Shown here: positions 27,207-36,119 of the stretch, piece after piece
Position numbering within the stretch: position 1 is the first letter of the stretch
Layout of the letters: the number at the start of each line of letters is the position of its first letter
NCBI GenBank assembly: GCA_032128415.1
Contig: JAQBGW010000004.1
Location: 1 to 64,000, forward strand
Direction of reading: 5' to 3'
From: Ga0077527 sp032128415
GTDB taxonomy: Bacteria > Pseudomonadota > Gammaproteobacteria > Burkholderiales > SG8-41
DNA: 64,000 bases
Program-made: the position numbers and the translations under genes
Notes under the pieces: model-generated
Database searches by the model: none
Seen by the model: the letters and a program-made list of their open reading frames with translations, nothing else
What the model was told of the DNA's origin: nothing

Positions 27207-27617
27207 TTAAGGTTTTTTCGGCCAGATGCCGAGCCAGCGCATCGCCGCTTCTTGGCTGGAGAAGAATTCGACACGCACGCCGCGGTTCATCGCCGCGATC
27301 TTGAAGAAGTCGGTCTGCTGGTCAGGAACGTGGCCCTGCACGAAGCAGGCCATGGCGAGGCCAGGCGCGAGACGTGCGGCCGCGGATGCGTTTTCGAATG
27401 ACTCCATCGTCGTCATGCGCCGCCCCGTCACCGTGCCTTCAGTCAGCACCCGCCGCATGCCGCTCTTCATGCAAGCCTCGCCGATCGACTGCCAGAATCG
27501 GTTCATGCGTTCTGGCGTGATCTCGAATCCCGGTACCAGCCGGGCATATAGATAGCCATCGCGCAGTTCCAGCGCGGCTTCGGAATCCGGCGGTGCCTGA
27601 TCTTCTTCGATCTCCAT
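27207..27617 (-). CDS. SpoIIAA/STAS-like hypothetical protein between glmU and glmS
   Basis: A 136-residue soluble protein. The pattern LRDGYLYARLVPGFEITPERMNRFW, then RRVLTEGTVTG, then an ending DFFKIAAMNRGVRVEFFSSQEAAMRWL resembles small STAS/SpoIIAA-like proteins, in which an NRGVxVxVF element precedes the last helix. No partner kinase is adjacent. It stands ten bases after glmU and 154 bases before glmS, so it may share the glmU transcript. A role is not assignable. Confidence 0.55.
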   Translation of the reverse strand: MEIEEDQAPPDSEAALELRDGYLYARLVPGFEITPERMNRFWQSIGEACMKSGMRRVLTEGTVTGRRMTTMESFENASAAARLAPGLAMACFVQGHVPDQQTDFFKIAAMNRGVRVEFFSSQEAAMRWLGIWPKKP

Positions 27618-27627
27618 TCCGCAGTGG

Positions 27628-28995
27628 CTAACCGGGTTTCTTCGTTGGACGCTTCCAGTTGTCCAGAGTCTGTTGCCGGGCTCGCTCCAGAGTCAACTTT
27701 CCGGCAGGAGCCGGCTTGGTGATGGTCGACCCGGCCCCAATGACGGCATCCGCACCAACCGTCACCGGCGCCACCAGCATCGTGCCCGAGCCGATGAAGG
27801 CACCGTCCTCGATGCTAGTGCGGTGCTTGTTGGCGCCGTCGTAATTACAGGTCACGGTACCGGCGCCGACATTGACATTGGCGCCGATCGTTGCATCGCC
27901 CAGGTAGGTCAGATGATTCGCCTTGCTGCAGAGGCCGAGCTCGGTGTTCTTGACCTCGACGAAATTTCCGATATGGACTTCGTCGGCAAGCCGCGTGCCG
28001 GGACGCAGCCGAGCAAATGGACCGACCACGCAGCGCGCTCCCATGGTCGCACCTTCGATGACGCAATTTGCGCGAACTTCCGTGTCAGCACCGATCTCGC
28101 AATCGCGCAATACGCTGCCAGGGCCGATGCGCACACGATCGGCGAGACGCACCTTGCCCTCCAGAATCACGTTGATATCGAGCGTCACATCGCGTCCGCA
28201 CTGAACCTCGCCGCGGATGTCCACGCGCGCGGGATCCACGATCGTCACGCCAGCACGCATCAGCTCGGTCGCACGCTCGCGGCGCAGCGCCGCCTCGACT
28301 TCCGCAAGTTGCAGTTTGTCGTTCACGCCCAGTACCTCCGTCGCCGACGATGCCACAACGGCCTCGACCGCGACACCGTCGCGCACCGCGGCGACGATGC
28401 AGTCCGGCAGATAGTACTCGCCCTGGGCGTTGTCGCGCCCGAGCGCCGATAACCAGCGCCGGAGCCGGCTGGCCGGCGCTGCCAGGAGGCCGGTATTGAT
28501 CTCTGCAATGGCGAGTTCCTTGTGGTTCGCATCCTTGTGCTCGACGATGCGCGCCACGCGCCCCGTGGTGTCGCGGATCACGCGGCCATAGCCGGCCGGA
28601 TCCGGCAGCACCGCAGTCAGCAGCGCAAGCGATGATGCGCCGGCGCGGTTGGTCAGGCTGGCAAGCGTCGCAGCGCGCACGAGTGGTACGTCGCCATACA
28701 GCACGAGCACGATATGTTCGTCCGGTATCGCCGGCATGGCCTGCAGCACGGCATGCCCGGTTCCCTGCTGCTCCGCCTGCAGCACCCAGTGAATTGCGGC
28801 ATCCGGGAACGCCTCGCGAACGCACTCGCTGCCGTGGCCGTGAACGACATGGATGGCATCGGGTCGAAGCTGGCGTGCTGTGTCGATCACATGCGCCAGC
28901 AACGGGCGTCCCGCCAGAGGTTGCAATACCTTTGGCAGGTCGCTCACCATGCGCTTGCCTTGGCCGGCGGCCAGTATGACGACGGACAGGGGCAT
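27628..28995 (-). CDS. glmU: Bifunctional N-acetylglucosamine-1-phosphate uridylyltransferase / glucosamine-1-phosphate acetyltransferase
   Basis: The 455-residue enzyme has the uridylyltransferase motif LAAGQGKRMVSDLPKVL at the N-terminus, YGDVPLV and EHKDANHKE, then a left-handed beta-helix acetyltransferase domain. That domain ends with the active-site HLTYLGDATIGANVNVGAGTVTCNYDG segment and VTVGADAVIGAGSTITK. It makes UDP-GlcNAc from glucosamine-1-phosphate for peptidoglycan and LPS. Length and both domains are complete. It is the first gene of the minus-strand glm group. Confidence 0.96.
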   Translation of the reverse strand: MPLSVVILAAGQGKRMVSDLPKVLQPLAGRPLLAHVIDTARQLRPDAIHVVHGHGSECVREAFPDAAIHWVLQAEQQGTGHAVLQAMPAIPDEHIVLVLYGDVPLVRAATLASLTNRAGASSLALLTAVLPDPAGYGRVIRDTTGRVARIVEHKDANHKELAIAEINTGLLAAPASRLRRWLSALGRDNAQGEYYLPDCIVAAVRDGVAVEAVVASSATEVLGVNDKLQLAEVEAALRRERATELMRAGVTIVDPARVDIRGEVQCGRDVTLDINVILEGKVRLADRVRIGPGSVLRDCEIGADTEVRANCVIEGATMGARCVVGPFARLRPGTRLADEVHIGNFVEVKNTELGLCSKANHLTYLGDATIGANVNVGAGTVTCNYDGANKHRTSIEDGAFIGSGTMLVAPVTVGADAVIGAGSTITKPAPAGKLTLERARQQTLDNWKRPTKKPG

Positions 28996-29064
28996 CGGGG
29001 CGGATTGTACCGGAGAGCGATCAGCCAGGATGGCGGTGATGCTGAATCAACGCGGAAGAAGCCG

Positions 29065-29667
29065 GTGCGCGCACTGACGCCCAAAGCAAACCTGATTGGT
29101 TTGGCCTGCTTTGTGCTCTTGTCTTGTTCGAGTGAACAGCAGGATCAGGGCAAGAGGCCGCAAAACGCCGCGCCCGCGGCCGTTCCAGCGTACGAACGCA
29201 GTTCACCTGCGCCAGAGCCCGGGCCGCCGCCTGCGAATGTCGCCGTGGCTGGCAAGATAATCCAGCCGCCGATCACTCCGGATGACTGCCGATACGATGG
29301 ACTGTCGGATGCGCTGACAGAGGCGCGAGCCCGCTGGCAGGGTACCGGCATCAACAGTTACAGCATGACGATCCAGCGATCTTCCTTCCACCAACTGGCG
29401 GCGTGGCCGAATTCGAGGCCGCTGAAACTGACGGTCCGGGATGGCGTCGCGACGGGCAATCTTGCGCGTGTCGATGCGGCATGGCTGCAATCCCTGACCG
29501 TTGACGGGCTATTCGAGTACATCGAGGGCCAAGCGTCACAACGCCCTGATTGCCTGAGCGTAAAATTCGATCCTATGTTTGGATATCCGACCTCGATCAG
29601 GATCGATCCGGTGCTCGGCGGCGCGGACGACGAGGTGGAATTTTCGGTGACGGACTTCGGACCATGA
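29065..29667 (+). CDS. DUF6174-like lipoprotein
   Basis: The upstream frame is open far beyond glmU, but the real start is taken as GTG 29065, nine bases after GGAAG. This gives 200 residues with a lipoprotein signal (LLSC lipobox). A Pro/Ala-rich linker precedes a domain with LTEARARWQGTGINSYSMTIQ, VDGLFEYIEGQ and KFDPMFGYPTSIRID, which fits DUF6174. Function unknown, probably an outer-membrane-anchored protein. It is divergent from glmU. Confidence 0.65.
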   Translation: MRALTPKANLIGLACFVLLSCSSEQQDQGKRPQNAAPAAVPAYERSSPAPEPGPPPANVAVAGKIIQPPITPDDCRYDGLSDALTEARARWQGTGINSYSMTIQRSSFHQLAAWPNSRPLKLTVRDGVATGNLARVDAAWLQSLTVDGLFEYIEGQASQRPDCLSVKFDPMFGYPTSIRIDPVLGGADDEVEFSVTDFGP

Positions 29668-29697
29668 CTGGATCGGGTACCGCCTGGCATCAATCGA

Positions 29698-30066
29698 TTG
29701 GGGGCCGCCCTGTCCGCAGAATCGCAGAATGACATCACATTGGCGCGGCGCATGAAAGCATTTGCCACCCGCTACACCGCTGCCTGGTGCAGCCAGGATC
29801 CCGCGAGTGTCGCCGAATTCTTCGCGCAGGACGGATCGCTGAAGATCAATGACGGCGCCCCTTCCGTCGGACGCGCGGCGATCACGGAGGCGGTGCAGTC
29901 GTTCATGACGGACTTCCCGGACATGATCGTCGAGATGAATGGGCTGGATAACTTGGTCCATCCGGGGTCGATTCAGGACGCCACCGATCCACAGACCTGG
30001 GACTTCGGCATCGTGGAAAAGCCGCGGCCCGGCCTCGTGGCGGTCCTCGCTAATAGGTCTGCGTAG
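29698..30066 (+). pseudogene. SnoaL-like protein, apparently truncated
   Basis: Residues about 19-80 (MKAFATRYTAAWCSQDPASVAEFFAQDG, GRAAITEAVQSFMTDFPDM) match the first half of SnoaL/NTF2-like proteins. After EMNGLDNL the sequence changes abruptly; the strands and the WxF-type second half are missing. The unrelated tail ending ANRSA overlaps the opposite DUF4136 gene by 17 bases. No frame restores the family C-terminus. The start is uncertain (TTG 29698 or ATG 29752). It looks like a 3'-truncated remnant, possibly still translated. Confidence 0.55.
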
Positions 30067-30661
30067 ACCTGGCGACCGGGTACTTCGAAAAGATTGCGGT
30101 GACAGCTTCGTCGATCTTCGGCTTGAGATTGTCCATCGTCTTTTCGGTGACACGGCCCACTGCAACACCTTCCCAGACCATCTGTTTGCGCGCGGCGTCG
30201 ATCACGTCGATATTCAACGTGCCCTCGGTGTAGGTATCGACGCGCGAGTCCATCGGATACAACGGCCAGGTCGTATAGAAGCCTGTGCGGTACCGGTAAT
30301 AGTCGTGCCCGAATCCGGCACCGACCAGTAATCCGGTTTCCGGCACCGCCTTTGCCAGGAGCCGGTCGTTCAGCCGACCACTGAAGTTCACGAGCAACTG
30401 CGGCGCGTCCTCGACCAGCCGCAAGCCGCGTGCCTCGAGCTCCCGCTGGGTCGCAGCTTTGAGATATTGCGACACGATCGTCTGGTACCCCTCGCGGTCC
30501 GTGCCGAGCGGGGTGACGAAGCCGAAGGTATGGTACTGCGAGAAGTCGACGGTCTTGTCGCGCTCAGCCCGCACGCGCGGACCCGATGCGCAGCCAGCCA
30601 CGACCAGCGCTGCGCCCGCGAGAACGGCCACGATTACATGACGAATGCCTTTGGTATTCAT
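30050..30661 (-). CDS. DUF4136 lipoprotein
   Basis: The 203-residue protein has a lipoprotein signal (VVAGC lipobox, Cys24). The DUF4136 layout follows: VRAERDKTVDFSQYHTFGFV at the start of the domain, ATQRELEARGLRLVEDAPQLLVNF, and an ending GTLNIDVIDAARKQMVWEGVAVGRV with EKTMDNLKPKIDEAVTAIFSKYP. Members are envelope lipoproteins of unknown role. Its 3' end overlaps the truncated SnoaL-like frame. Confidence 0.85.
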   Translation of the reverse strand: MNTKGIRHVIVAVLAGAALVVAGCASGPRVRAERDKTVDFSQYHTFGFVTPLGTDREGYQTIVSQYLKAATQRELEARGLRLVEDAPQLLVNFSGRLNDRLLAKAVPETGLLVGAGFGHDYYRYRTGFYTTWPLYPMDSRVDTYTEGTLNIDVIDAARKQMVWEGVAVGRVTEKTMDNLKPKIDEAVTAIFSKYPVARSTQTY

Positions 30662-30783
30662 GGCAGACTCCTTCGCGGTTTCAGAGGGCCTGTACTTCGA
30701 CCCCGTTTCGCCTCTGGGGTTCCGGGTTTCGCCGCGGACCGAAACTGCGCATACTTAGCAAACTCAGACAAACCGAGGGTTCC

Positions 30784-30975
30784 ATGGCAACAAAGCTCGA
30801 AAAACCGTTGAAGCGCGAAATCGTCGTGAACGATGCGCCCTACATGCTGACCATCTCGCCGGAAGGGCTGAAGCTCGTGCCGAAGGGCAAGCGCAATGGC
30901 CTCGAGCTCACGTGGAAAGGCATCCTCATGCAGGCGACGATGAGCGAGACTGCGGGCGGAAGTTCCGGCGCCTAG
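30784..30975 (+). CDS. Small conserved hypothetical protein
   Basis: A 63-residue basic protein starting at ATG 30784, preceded by a GAGGG ribosome site. It reads as a compact beta-rich unit (REIVVNDAPYMLTISPEGLKLVPKGKRNGLELTWKG) with a Gly/Ser tail and no signal peptide. The overlapping longer frame from 30586 is not needed. No function assigned. Confidence 0.6.
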   Translation: MATKLEKPLKREIVVNDAPYMLTISPEGLKLVPKGKRNGLELTWKGILMQATMSETAGGSSGA

Positions 30976-31044
30976 GTCGCCGGCTCGATCGGCCTGGATA
31001 CTTCCTCGCCTGCGAGCAGGCTAGGTTTCGCTCAGGGGGTCCAC

Positions 31045-32589
31045 ATGGACGCTCGAACTCTCGCGATGCTCGTCGTTTCACTGCTTGCGCTCGTCGCCTG
31101 CGATCGGGCGGGCGATTCGCAACCCGTGCCGACGCCGGCTACTACACAGGCCCTCGCGAAGGCAGCACCCTCCTTCGTCAACAAGGTCTGGCGGGTCGTC
31201 GAGTCGGAACAGGTGGCCCCGGGCTCGCTTCGGGTCTTCCTCGCGGACGGCACGCTCGTGATGGCTTCGCCACACGCAACGCCCGCGTTCGGCGCCTGGC
31301 GTTATGACGACGGCCGCCTGACGATCACCGAGGAAGGCCAGGATTACCCCACCGACATACTCGCCTTGAGCGAAAGCACGCTCCGGATTCGGTTGCACAG
31401 CCCCGGCGAGCCGGTCGAGATCCTGTTCGAAGCGGCCGAGCAGTTTCCGATGGGCCCGATTCCGGACGAAAAGCGGGCCGACGTCGCGGCTCAGGCGGAG
31501 ATCGAACAGGCGACCGTTACCTTGTGGGGAACGGCTTGGCGACTCGAGAGTCTCGCAGGCGCCGAAGTGCTGGATGGCGCGCAGGCGACGCTCCAATTCC
31601 CGTCGGAAGGCCACGCGAGCGGCAACGGTTCCTGCAACCGCTTCAACGGTGTCGTGACCGTCGAGGGAAACACGATCCGGTTCGGCGGCCTCGCGGCGAC
31701 ACGCAAGGCCTGCGCGGAGACCTTGATGCGGCAGGAAGACGCGTACTTCGCGGCGCTCCGGGAAGCCGAGCGCTTCGAGGTGGACGGCGAGGCCCTGCGA
31801 ATCTACGCCGCGGGTCGGGCGGAGCCGCTGCAATTCAGCACGGCGCCAGCACCCACGGCCCGGCCTACGCAGACAATCCAGGTCGTGCCAGCGACAGAAA
31901 TTCCCACCTTGACCGGGATCTGGACCGTAGTAGCGCATCACATCCCGGGCGTCAGCGCCATGAGTGACGGCGAGGCCAGAACTCACTACGGCGAGACCGT
32001 GCGGCTGACCGATCGCTCGGCAATCTCGCCCGGGGCAAGCTGCCGCGAACCACGCTATGCGTCAAACTGGGTTTCATCGGAGCAGTACCTCGCGAGCGAG
32101 TACAAGCTCCAGCCCGGAAGTCTCCAGCCGCTCGCCACGCGGGATCAGCTCCAACTGATGAAAGTCTCGTGCGGCGGCACGCCCTGGACTGCGCTCGGCG
32201 CAACGCTCCTCGAGATCGACGCGGATCGCGCACTCGCACCATGGAACGGCGTCTTTTTCGAGCTGGCGCGTGATCGCGATTTCCGTGCGCTCGGACAGGA
32301 GCCCGGCTGGGAACTGGAGATCCACAAAGGGGCCGTGATCCGCCTGACCTACGACTACGGCAAAGGCACCGCCGTAACACCGGCATCGCGAGCGCAGGTG
32401 GATTCGAGGACCGGCACCCGGACCTACCATGCCGTGACGAAGGCGAATGACCTCCGCGTCGAGATCGTGCCCGTGGCGTGCACCGACTCCATGAGCGGTA
32501 GATCGTTCTCCACAACTGTGTCCGTCACGCTGAACGGCCGAACCTTTCGCGGCTGCGGCGAGGAGCTGGCGACGCCTTACCAGGGATAG
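31045..32589 (+). CDS. META-domain envelope lipoprotein with flanking domains
   Basis: The 514-residue protein has a lipoprotein signal (ALVAC, Cys19). A first domain of about 130 residues is followed by a META (HslJ-like) domain, with WRLESLAG, GHASGNGSCNRFNG and the GLAATRKACAE cysteine motif. The C-terminal part ends in a module with LGQEPGWELEIHKG and RTFRGCGEEL like COG3650 proteins. META domains occur in stress-related lipoproteins such as HslJ; a biochemical role is not established. Stop and next start are 14 bases apart, so the HAD gene may be co-transcribed. Confidence 0.75.
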   Translation: MDARTLAMLVVSLLALVACDRAGDSQPVPTPATTQALAKAAPSFVNKVWRVVESEQVAPGSLRVFLADGTLVMASPHATPAFGAWRYDDGRLTITEEGQDYPTDILALSESTLRIRLHSPGEPVEILFEAAEQFPMGPIPDEKRADVAAQAEIEQATVTLWGTAWRLESLAGAEVLDGAQATLQFPSEGHASGNGSCNRFNGVVTVEGNTIRFGGLAATRKACAETLMRQEDAYFAALREAERFEVDGEALRIYAAGRAEPLQFSTAPAPTARPTQTIQVVPATEIPTLTGIWTVVAHHIPGVSAMSDGEARTHYGETVRLTDRSAISPGASCREPRYASNWVSSEQYLASEYKLQPGSLQPLATRDQLQLMKVSCGGTPWTALGATLLEIDADRALAPWNGVFFELARDRDFRALGQEPGWELEIHKGAVIRLTYDYGKGTAVTPASRAQVDSRTGTRTYHAVTKANDLRVEIVPVACTDSMSGRSFSTTVSVTLNGRTFRGCGEELATPYQG

Positions 32590-32603
32590 GGCAAAATGGG
32601 TCC

Positions 32604-33266
32604 GTGCAAGCGCTGATTTTCGACCTGGACGGCACGCTGATCGACACGGTCTATGCGCATGTGTTCGCCTGGCAGCGCGCGTTTGCGGAAAGCGGCCTGG
32701 CAATCGACGGATGGCGCATCCATCGGCGCATCGGCATGAGCGGGGGCCTGGCCGCGCGCGCAGCCGCCCGCGAGCTCGGGCGCGAGATCGATGCCGCGCA
32801 GGAGGAAGTCCTGTTGAAGCGCCACGGTGAACTGTTCCGGCAGTTCCTGCCCGAGCGCCGGCCCCTGCCGGGAGCCGTCGAAATGCTTCGCACCCTGCGT
32901 AGCCAGAATGTCCCATTCGGAATCGCGACTTCCGGCAGTCGTCCGGAGATCGATTTGTCTCTCGAAGCGCTCGGTATCGGCCCGGAGACCATCGTGATCG
33001 AGCGTCGCGACGTCAAGCGGGCGAAACCGGAGCCGGATCTCTTTCTGGCATGCCAACAGAAACTCGGTGTTCCGGTCGGCGAGTGCTATGTCGTCGGCGA
33101 TGCGGTCTGGGATCTGCTGGCAGCCCGGCGCGCCGGCATGCTGAGCGTGGGACTCTTGAGCGGCGGGTACGGCGAGAACGAGTTGCTCGGCGCGGGTGCG
33201 TATCGCGTGTATCGGGATGCCGCGGATCTGCACCGATCGCTTGATGAGTTGGGCGTTCTGCCTTGA
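32604..33266 (+). CDS. HAD-superfamily hydrolase (phosphatase)
   Basis: From GTG 32604 the protein has 220 residues. The HAD motifs are complete: DLDGTLIDT (nucleophile Asp), ATSGSRP (motif II Ser), KPEPD (motif III Lys) and VVGDAVWDLLAA (motif IV Asp). The cap region is that of phosphoglycolate or beta-phosphoglucomutase-like enzymes. The substrate is unknown. Confidence 0.85.
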   Translation: MQALIFDLDGTLIDTVYAHVFAWQRAFAESGLAIDGWRIHRRIGMSGGLAARAAARELGREIDAAQEEVLLKRHGELFRQFLPERRPLPGAVEMLRTLRSQNVPFGIATSGSRPEIDLSLEALGIGPETIVIERRDVKRAKPEPDLFLACQQKLGVPVGECYVVGDAVWDLLAARRAGMLSVGLLSGGYGENELLGAGAYRVYRDAADLHRSLDELGVLP

Positions 33267-33288
33267 GCGCACCGACCTGGCGCCCCGA

Positions 33289-33984
33289 CTACCAGGGATA
33301 AAGCTTGCCGTTGTAGTTAAAGAATTTGCCGGTGTCTTCCGGCTTCAGCGCCGCGATCACCGAACGCATGGCGCGGATACTCTCCTCCGGCGCGAGCGTG
33401 CCGCCCTCACCGCCCATGTCGGTGCGCACCCAGCCCGGGTTCAGCACGACGCAAGTGATGCCGCGCGGCGCGAGATCGACCGACAGGCTCTTCATCACGC
33501 TGTTGACCGCCGACTTGGAGCTGCGATACGCGTAGCGACCGCCGGAAGTATTATCCGCGATCGAGCCCATGCCGCTCGTGATTGTGACGATGCGCTTATC
33601 GTGGCTCTGCGCGACGTTCTCCAGGAACGCCTCGGCCACGCGCATGGGCCCGAGCGTATTGGCGTCGAGCACGCGCGCCCAGGCCGCGTAATCGAGGCTG
33701 CCGAGCCGCTGGCCGGTTGGCCCGCCGACGCCGGCATTGTTCAGGAGGAGATCGATGGACTGGCCGGTCAGCGCCATGGCGGCCGCACGGACGCTGGCGG
33801 TATCCATGACGTCCAGTGCCAGGACGCGTAAGCGATCGCCAGATTTCTTCGCGAGTTGCTTTAGCTCTTTGGCGTCGTCCGGCGATCGGCAAGCGGCATG
33901 GACCTGCCAGCCATCGGCGGCGTACTGGCGCGCGAATTCGAGGCCGAGGCCGCGGTTGGCGCCGGTGATCAATACTGTTGGCAT
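33289..33984 (-). CDS. SDR family oxidoreductase
   Basis: The frame is open upstream, but ATG 33984 starts the protein directly at the Rossmann motif VLITGANRGLGLEFARQ, giving 231 residues. LDVMDTAS, LLNNAGV and the catalytic YRSSKSAVN (Tyr-x-x-x-Lys) are intact, as is PGWVRTDMGG. This is the short-chain dehydrogenase type related to sniffer and CsgA-like proteins; substrate unknown. Confidence 0.85.
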   Translation of the reverse strand: MPTVLITGANRGLGLEFARQYAADGWQVHAACRSPDDAKELKQLAKKSGDRLRVLALDVMDTASVRAAAMALTGQSIDLLLNNAGVGGPTGQRLGSLDYAAWARVLDANTLGPMRVAEAFLENVAQSHDKRIVTITSGMGSIADNTSGGRYAYRSSKSAVNSVMKSLSVDLAPRGITCVVLNPGWVRTDMGGEGGTLAPEESIRAMRSVIAALKPEDTGKFFNYNGKLYPW

Positions 33985-34047
33985 GAACGTGCCTCCAGCG
34001 CCGATTATCGCACTGCGCGACGCGCTAGTGGCCAAACGCCCCAATCG

Positions 34048-34081
34048 CGCGAGGCCGCCGGTTTTCACCGACGGCCTCGCG
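34048..34081. terminator. Ten-base-pair GC-rich hairpin without T-run
   Basis: CGCGAGGCCG and CGGCCTCGCG pair perfectly around a 14-base loop between the minus-strand genes at 34118 and 33984. It could stop transcription of the upstream secreted-protein gene, but no T-run follows on either strand. Confidence 0.35.
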
Positions 34082-34117
34082 GGTCTGTTGCGACATCGAT
34101 TGCGAGCGGCGCGCCTG

Positions 34118-34942
34118 CTATGGCGCCTCGCAATCCGCTGCAGCCATCGGACGCGTACAGAAGACACCGCCCTCGGTGATGGTCTGGTTGCCGTACTTCT
34201 CGGTGGCCAGGACCTCGAACTCATAGATGCGGTTCGGCTCGAGGTACTGCTTCGGCACCAGGAAGCTGGTCTCCGATTTCGAGAGGTCGGCGTTGAGCGA
34301 CGTCTTCGTCTTTCCCGAAGCCAGCACCGGCTCCGTGATGTCGACGACCACGACGTGGTAGCCCACGATCTCGACCGGCCCGAGGTAAGGCAGGATCGGA
34401 CTCGTCACCTTGTTCCACCGGATGACGAGGTTGGCGTCGTGGGCAACGATGTCGCCGTCTCCCGGCGCGTTGATTTGAGGACCGGCGGGCACCCTGTGCG
34501 TGAGCCTGGCCTTGCCTTCAAACTCCGTTCTCCCGCTCTCGCCCTCGAACCCGTACCACCCGGCGGGCCAGTTGGAAAGCAGCTCGGTCAGCGAGATCGC
34601 GTCTTCGGAAGGTTCGCAGCCGAGCGCCTGCTCCAGGTCGGTGATCGGCGGCTCGACGCGTTCGTGGAATAGCTCGGTCAGGTCGTGCGTCTCCTCCTGG
34701 CCGAGTACTGCCCGCATGCTGAAGACTTCCTGGCCGTAGGGACTCTCGACCTCGGCCTCCGTGACGCCGTCCGTATCGAAGCTCATCTGGATACCCATGT
34801 CGCAGGCCGACGCGTTCGTCTCGAAGTGAATGTTGGTCTGCTTGAACGGCTCGGGCCGGGCAGCCGCGGCGGGGGTCGTTGCCGCCGCCAGCACCATACC
34901 CGCCGCCACGGCCCTGCCGATGATTAAAATATGTCTATTCAT
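34118..34942 (-). CDS. Hypothetical secreted protein with a fibronectin-III-like C-terminal part
   Basis: ATG 34942 (13 codons inside the longest frame) begins a signal peptide ending near PAAAA-RPE, giving 274 residues. The N-terminal half is acidic, with SFDTDGVTEAEVESPYGQEVF. The C-terminal half, from about residue 160, has PGDGDIVAHDANLVIRWNKVTS and ending NRIYEFEVLATEKYGNQTITEG, the strand pattern of a fibronectin type III fold. Two cysteine pairs may be disulfides. Function unknown. Confidence 0.65.
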   Translation of the reverse strand: MNRHILIIGRAVAAGMVLAAATTPAAAARPEPFKQTNIHFETNASACDMGIQMSFDTDGVTEAEVESPYGQEVFSMRAVLGQEETHDLTELFHERVEPPITDLEQALGCEPSEDAISLTELLSNWPAGWYGFEGESGRTEFEGKARLTHRVPAGPQINAPGDGDIVAHDANLVIRWNKVTSPILPYLGPVEIVGYHVVVVDITEPVLASGKTKTSLNADLSKSETSFLVPKQYLEPNRIYEFEVLATEKYGNQTITEGGVFCTRPMAAADCEAP

Positions 34943-35072
34943 GACGATTGCTCCATGTTCCGCGTGAATGCACCATCGCAATGGATGTCTTGCTGCAGAT
35001 TAGACGCCACGCGAGACCGAATCCTTCGCGGCACCCAAGCCGCGACGACGAGGCTAGTGCAATAATTCAGCC

Positions 35073-35483
35073 ATGCGCTGGCTGAAATTGCCTCTCGTTA
35101 CCGGAACCCTGTGGCTGATGGCGGCCCCTGCCCTTGCCCAGGCATACCAGCCCTACCCGTCTCCCAGAATTACGCCGAAACAATGGACGAGGTACGGCGA
35201 GGAAGTGCGCGCGCACCACGGGGCGAGCGTGGAGGTCTTCAAGGACAGGAAACTCGTCGCATTCTCGGACGAGGCCACGCGCACCTTCTGGGTCTTCACG
35301 CTGAAGAAGCATCCCGCGCATCCGGCGTGGATCACGCGGCAGATGTACGAGGAAGGCGGCCAGGTCCGCATACGACAGATCGGGTACTTCGCGGGATCGG
35401 AAGAAGCGTTCGCCAAGCTCTTCCGCGAGTACCAGGAGCGGAACGAGCAGCTGGTGGAAGAGGTCGAGCGCCGTAATCGCTAG
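35073..35483 (+). CDS. Hypothetical exported protein
   Basis: The 136-residue protein has a clear signal peptide (cleavage near ALA-QA, residue 23). The mature part is basic, with KQWTRYGEEVRAHHG and WITRQMYEEGGQVRIRQIGYFAG, and ends in a charged helix (FREYQERNEQLVEEVERRNR). No family recognised. Confidence 0.65.
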   Translation: MRWLKLPLVTGTLWLMAAPALAQAYQPYPSPRITPKQWTRYGEEVRAHHGASVEVFKDRKLVAFSDEATRTFWVFTLKKHPAHPAWITRQMYEEGGQVRIRQIGYFAGSEEAFAKLFREYQERNEQLVEEVERRNR

Positions 35484-35613
35484 GCGGCCGCGACAACCGG
35501 CGGAATCGGATGCCGGCGTCGTTACGTTTTGTGATGCACTCTAACGACGCAGCCGCCTCGCGCAGGCAAGCTCCCGTGATCGTTCAATGCCGATTCACTC
35601 GGGGGCGCCGATC

Positions 35614-36117
35614 ATGCGGGCCATGCCAAGCGACCGAGCGGCCGGGCTTCCCGGCATTATGGCGGCCGTGCTGCTCGCGGCAGGATGCGCGGGGACGCCC
35701 ACCGTGCCCGTGCCCGCGGCAGCCGAACCGCACCCGGCGTCGAGCGATATGCGCGGCCCCGTCGTGCAGCTCGCGCTATCGATGGTCGGCGTGCAGTACC
35801 GTTACGGCGGCGCCCATCCGCACGAGGGCTTCGATTGCAGTGGCCTCGTCTACTACACGTATACGTCGAACGGCCACGCCGTGCCGCGCACCTCGCGGGA
35901 GCAGTTCAGCGCTTCGCACAAGATCCCGCTCGCGCAAGCCGTGGAAGGCGACCTGCTGTTCTTTCAGGATCAGGAGAAGCTCTCGCACGTCGGCATCTAC
36001 CTGGGCGACGGCCGGTTCGTCCACGCGCCGTCAAGCGGCGACAGCGTACGAGTCGCAGACATCGACTCACCTTATTATCAGCGCCACCTGATCGCGGTCG
36101 GGCGGCTGCTCCCCTGA
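35614..36117 (+). CDS. NlpC/P60 family peptidoglycan endopeptidase, lipoprotein
   Basis: ATG 35614 is preferred to 35587 because GGGGG lies just upstream; the product has 167 residues. A signal peptide ends in a lipobox (LAAGC). The C40 peptidase domain has the catalytic Cys in FDCSGLVYYTY, the His in LSHVGIYLGDGRFVHAP, and the usual SMVGVQYRYGGAHP start. Such enzymes cut the D-Glu/meso-DAP bond in peptidoglycan. Start choice is uncertain (35623 also possible). Confidence 0.85.
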   Translation: MRAMPSDRAAGLPGIMAAVLLAAGCAGTPTVPVPAAAEPHPASSDMRGPVVQLALSMVGVQYRYGGAHPHEGFDCSGLVYYTYTSNGHAVPRTSREQFSASHKIPLAQAVEGDLLFFQDQEKLSHVGIYLGDGRFVHAPSSGDSVRVADIDSPYYQRHLIAVGRLLP

Positions 36118-36119
36118 CC

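Noticed and set aside
25150..27210. glmS ribozyme upstream of glmS
   Set aside because: The 154-base gap before glmS is too short and lacks a recognisable core; the ribozyme is a Firmicutes feature.
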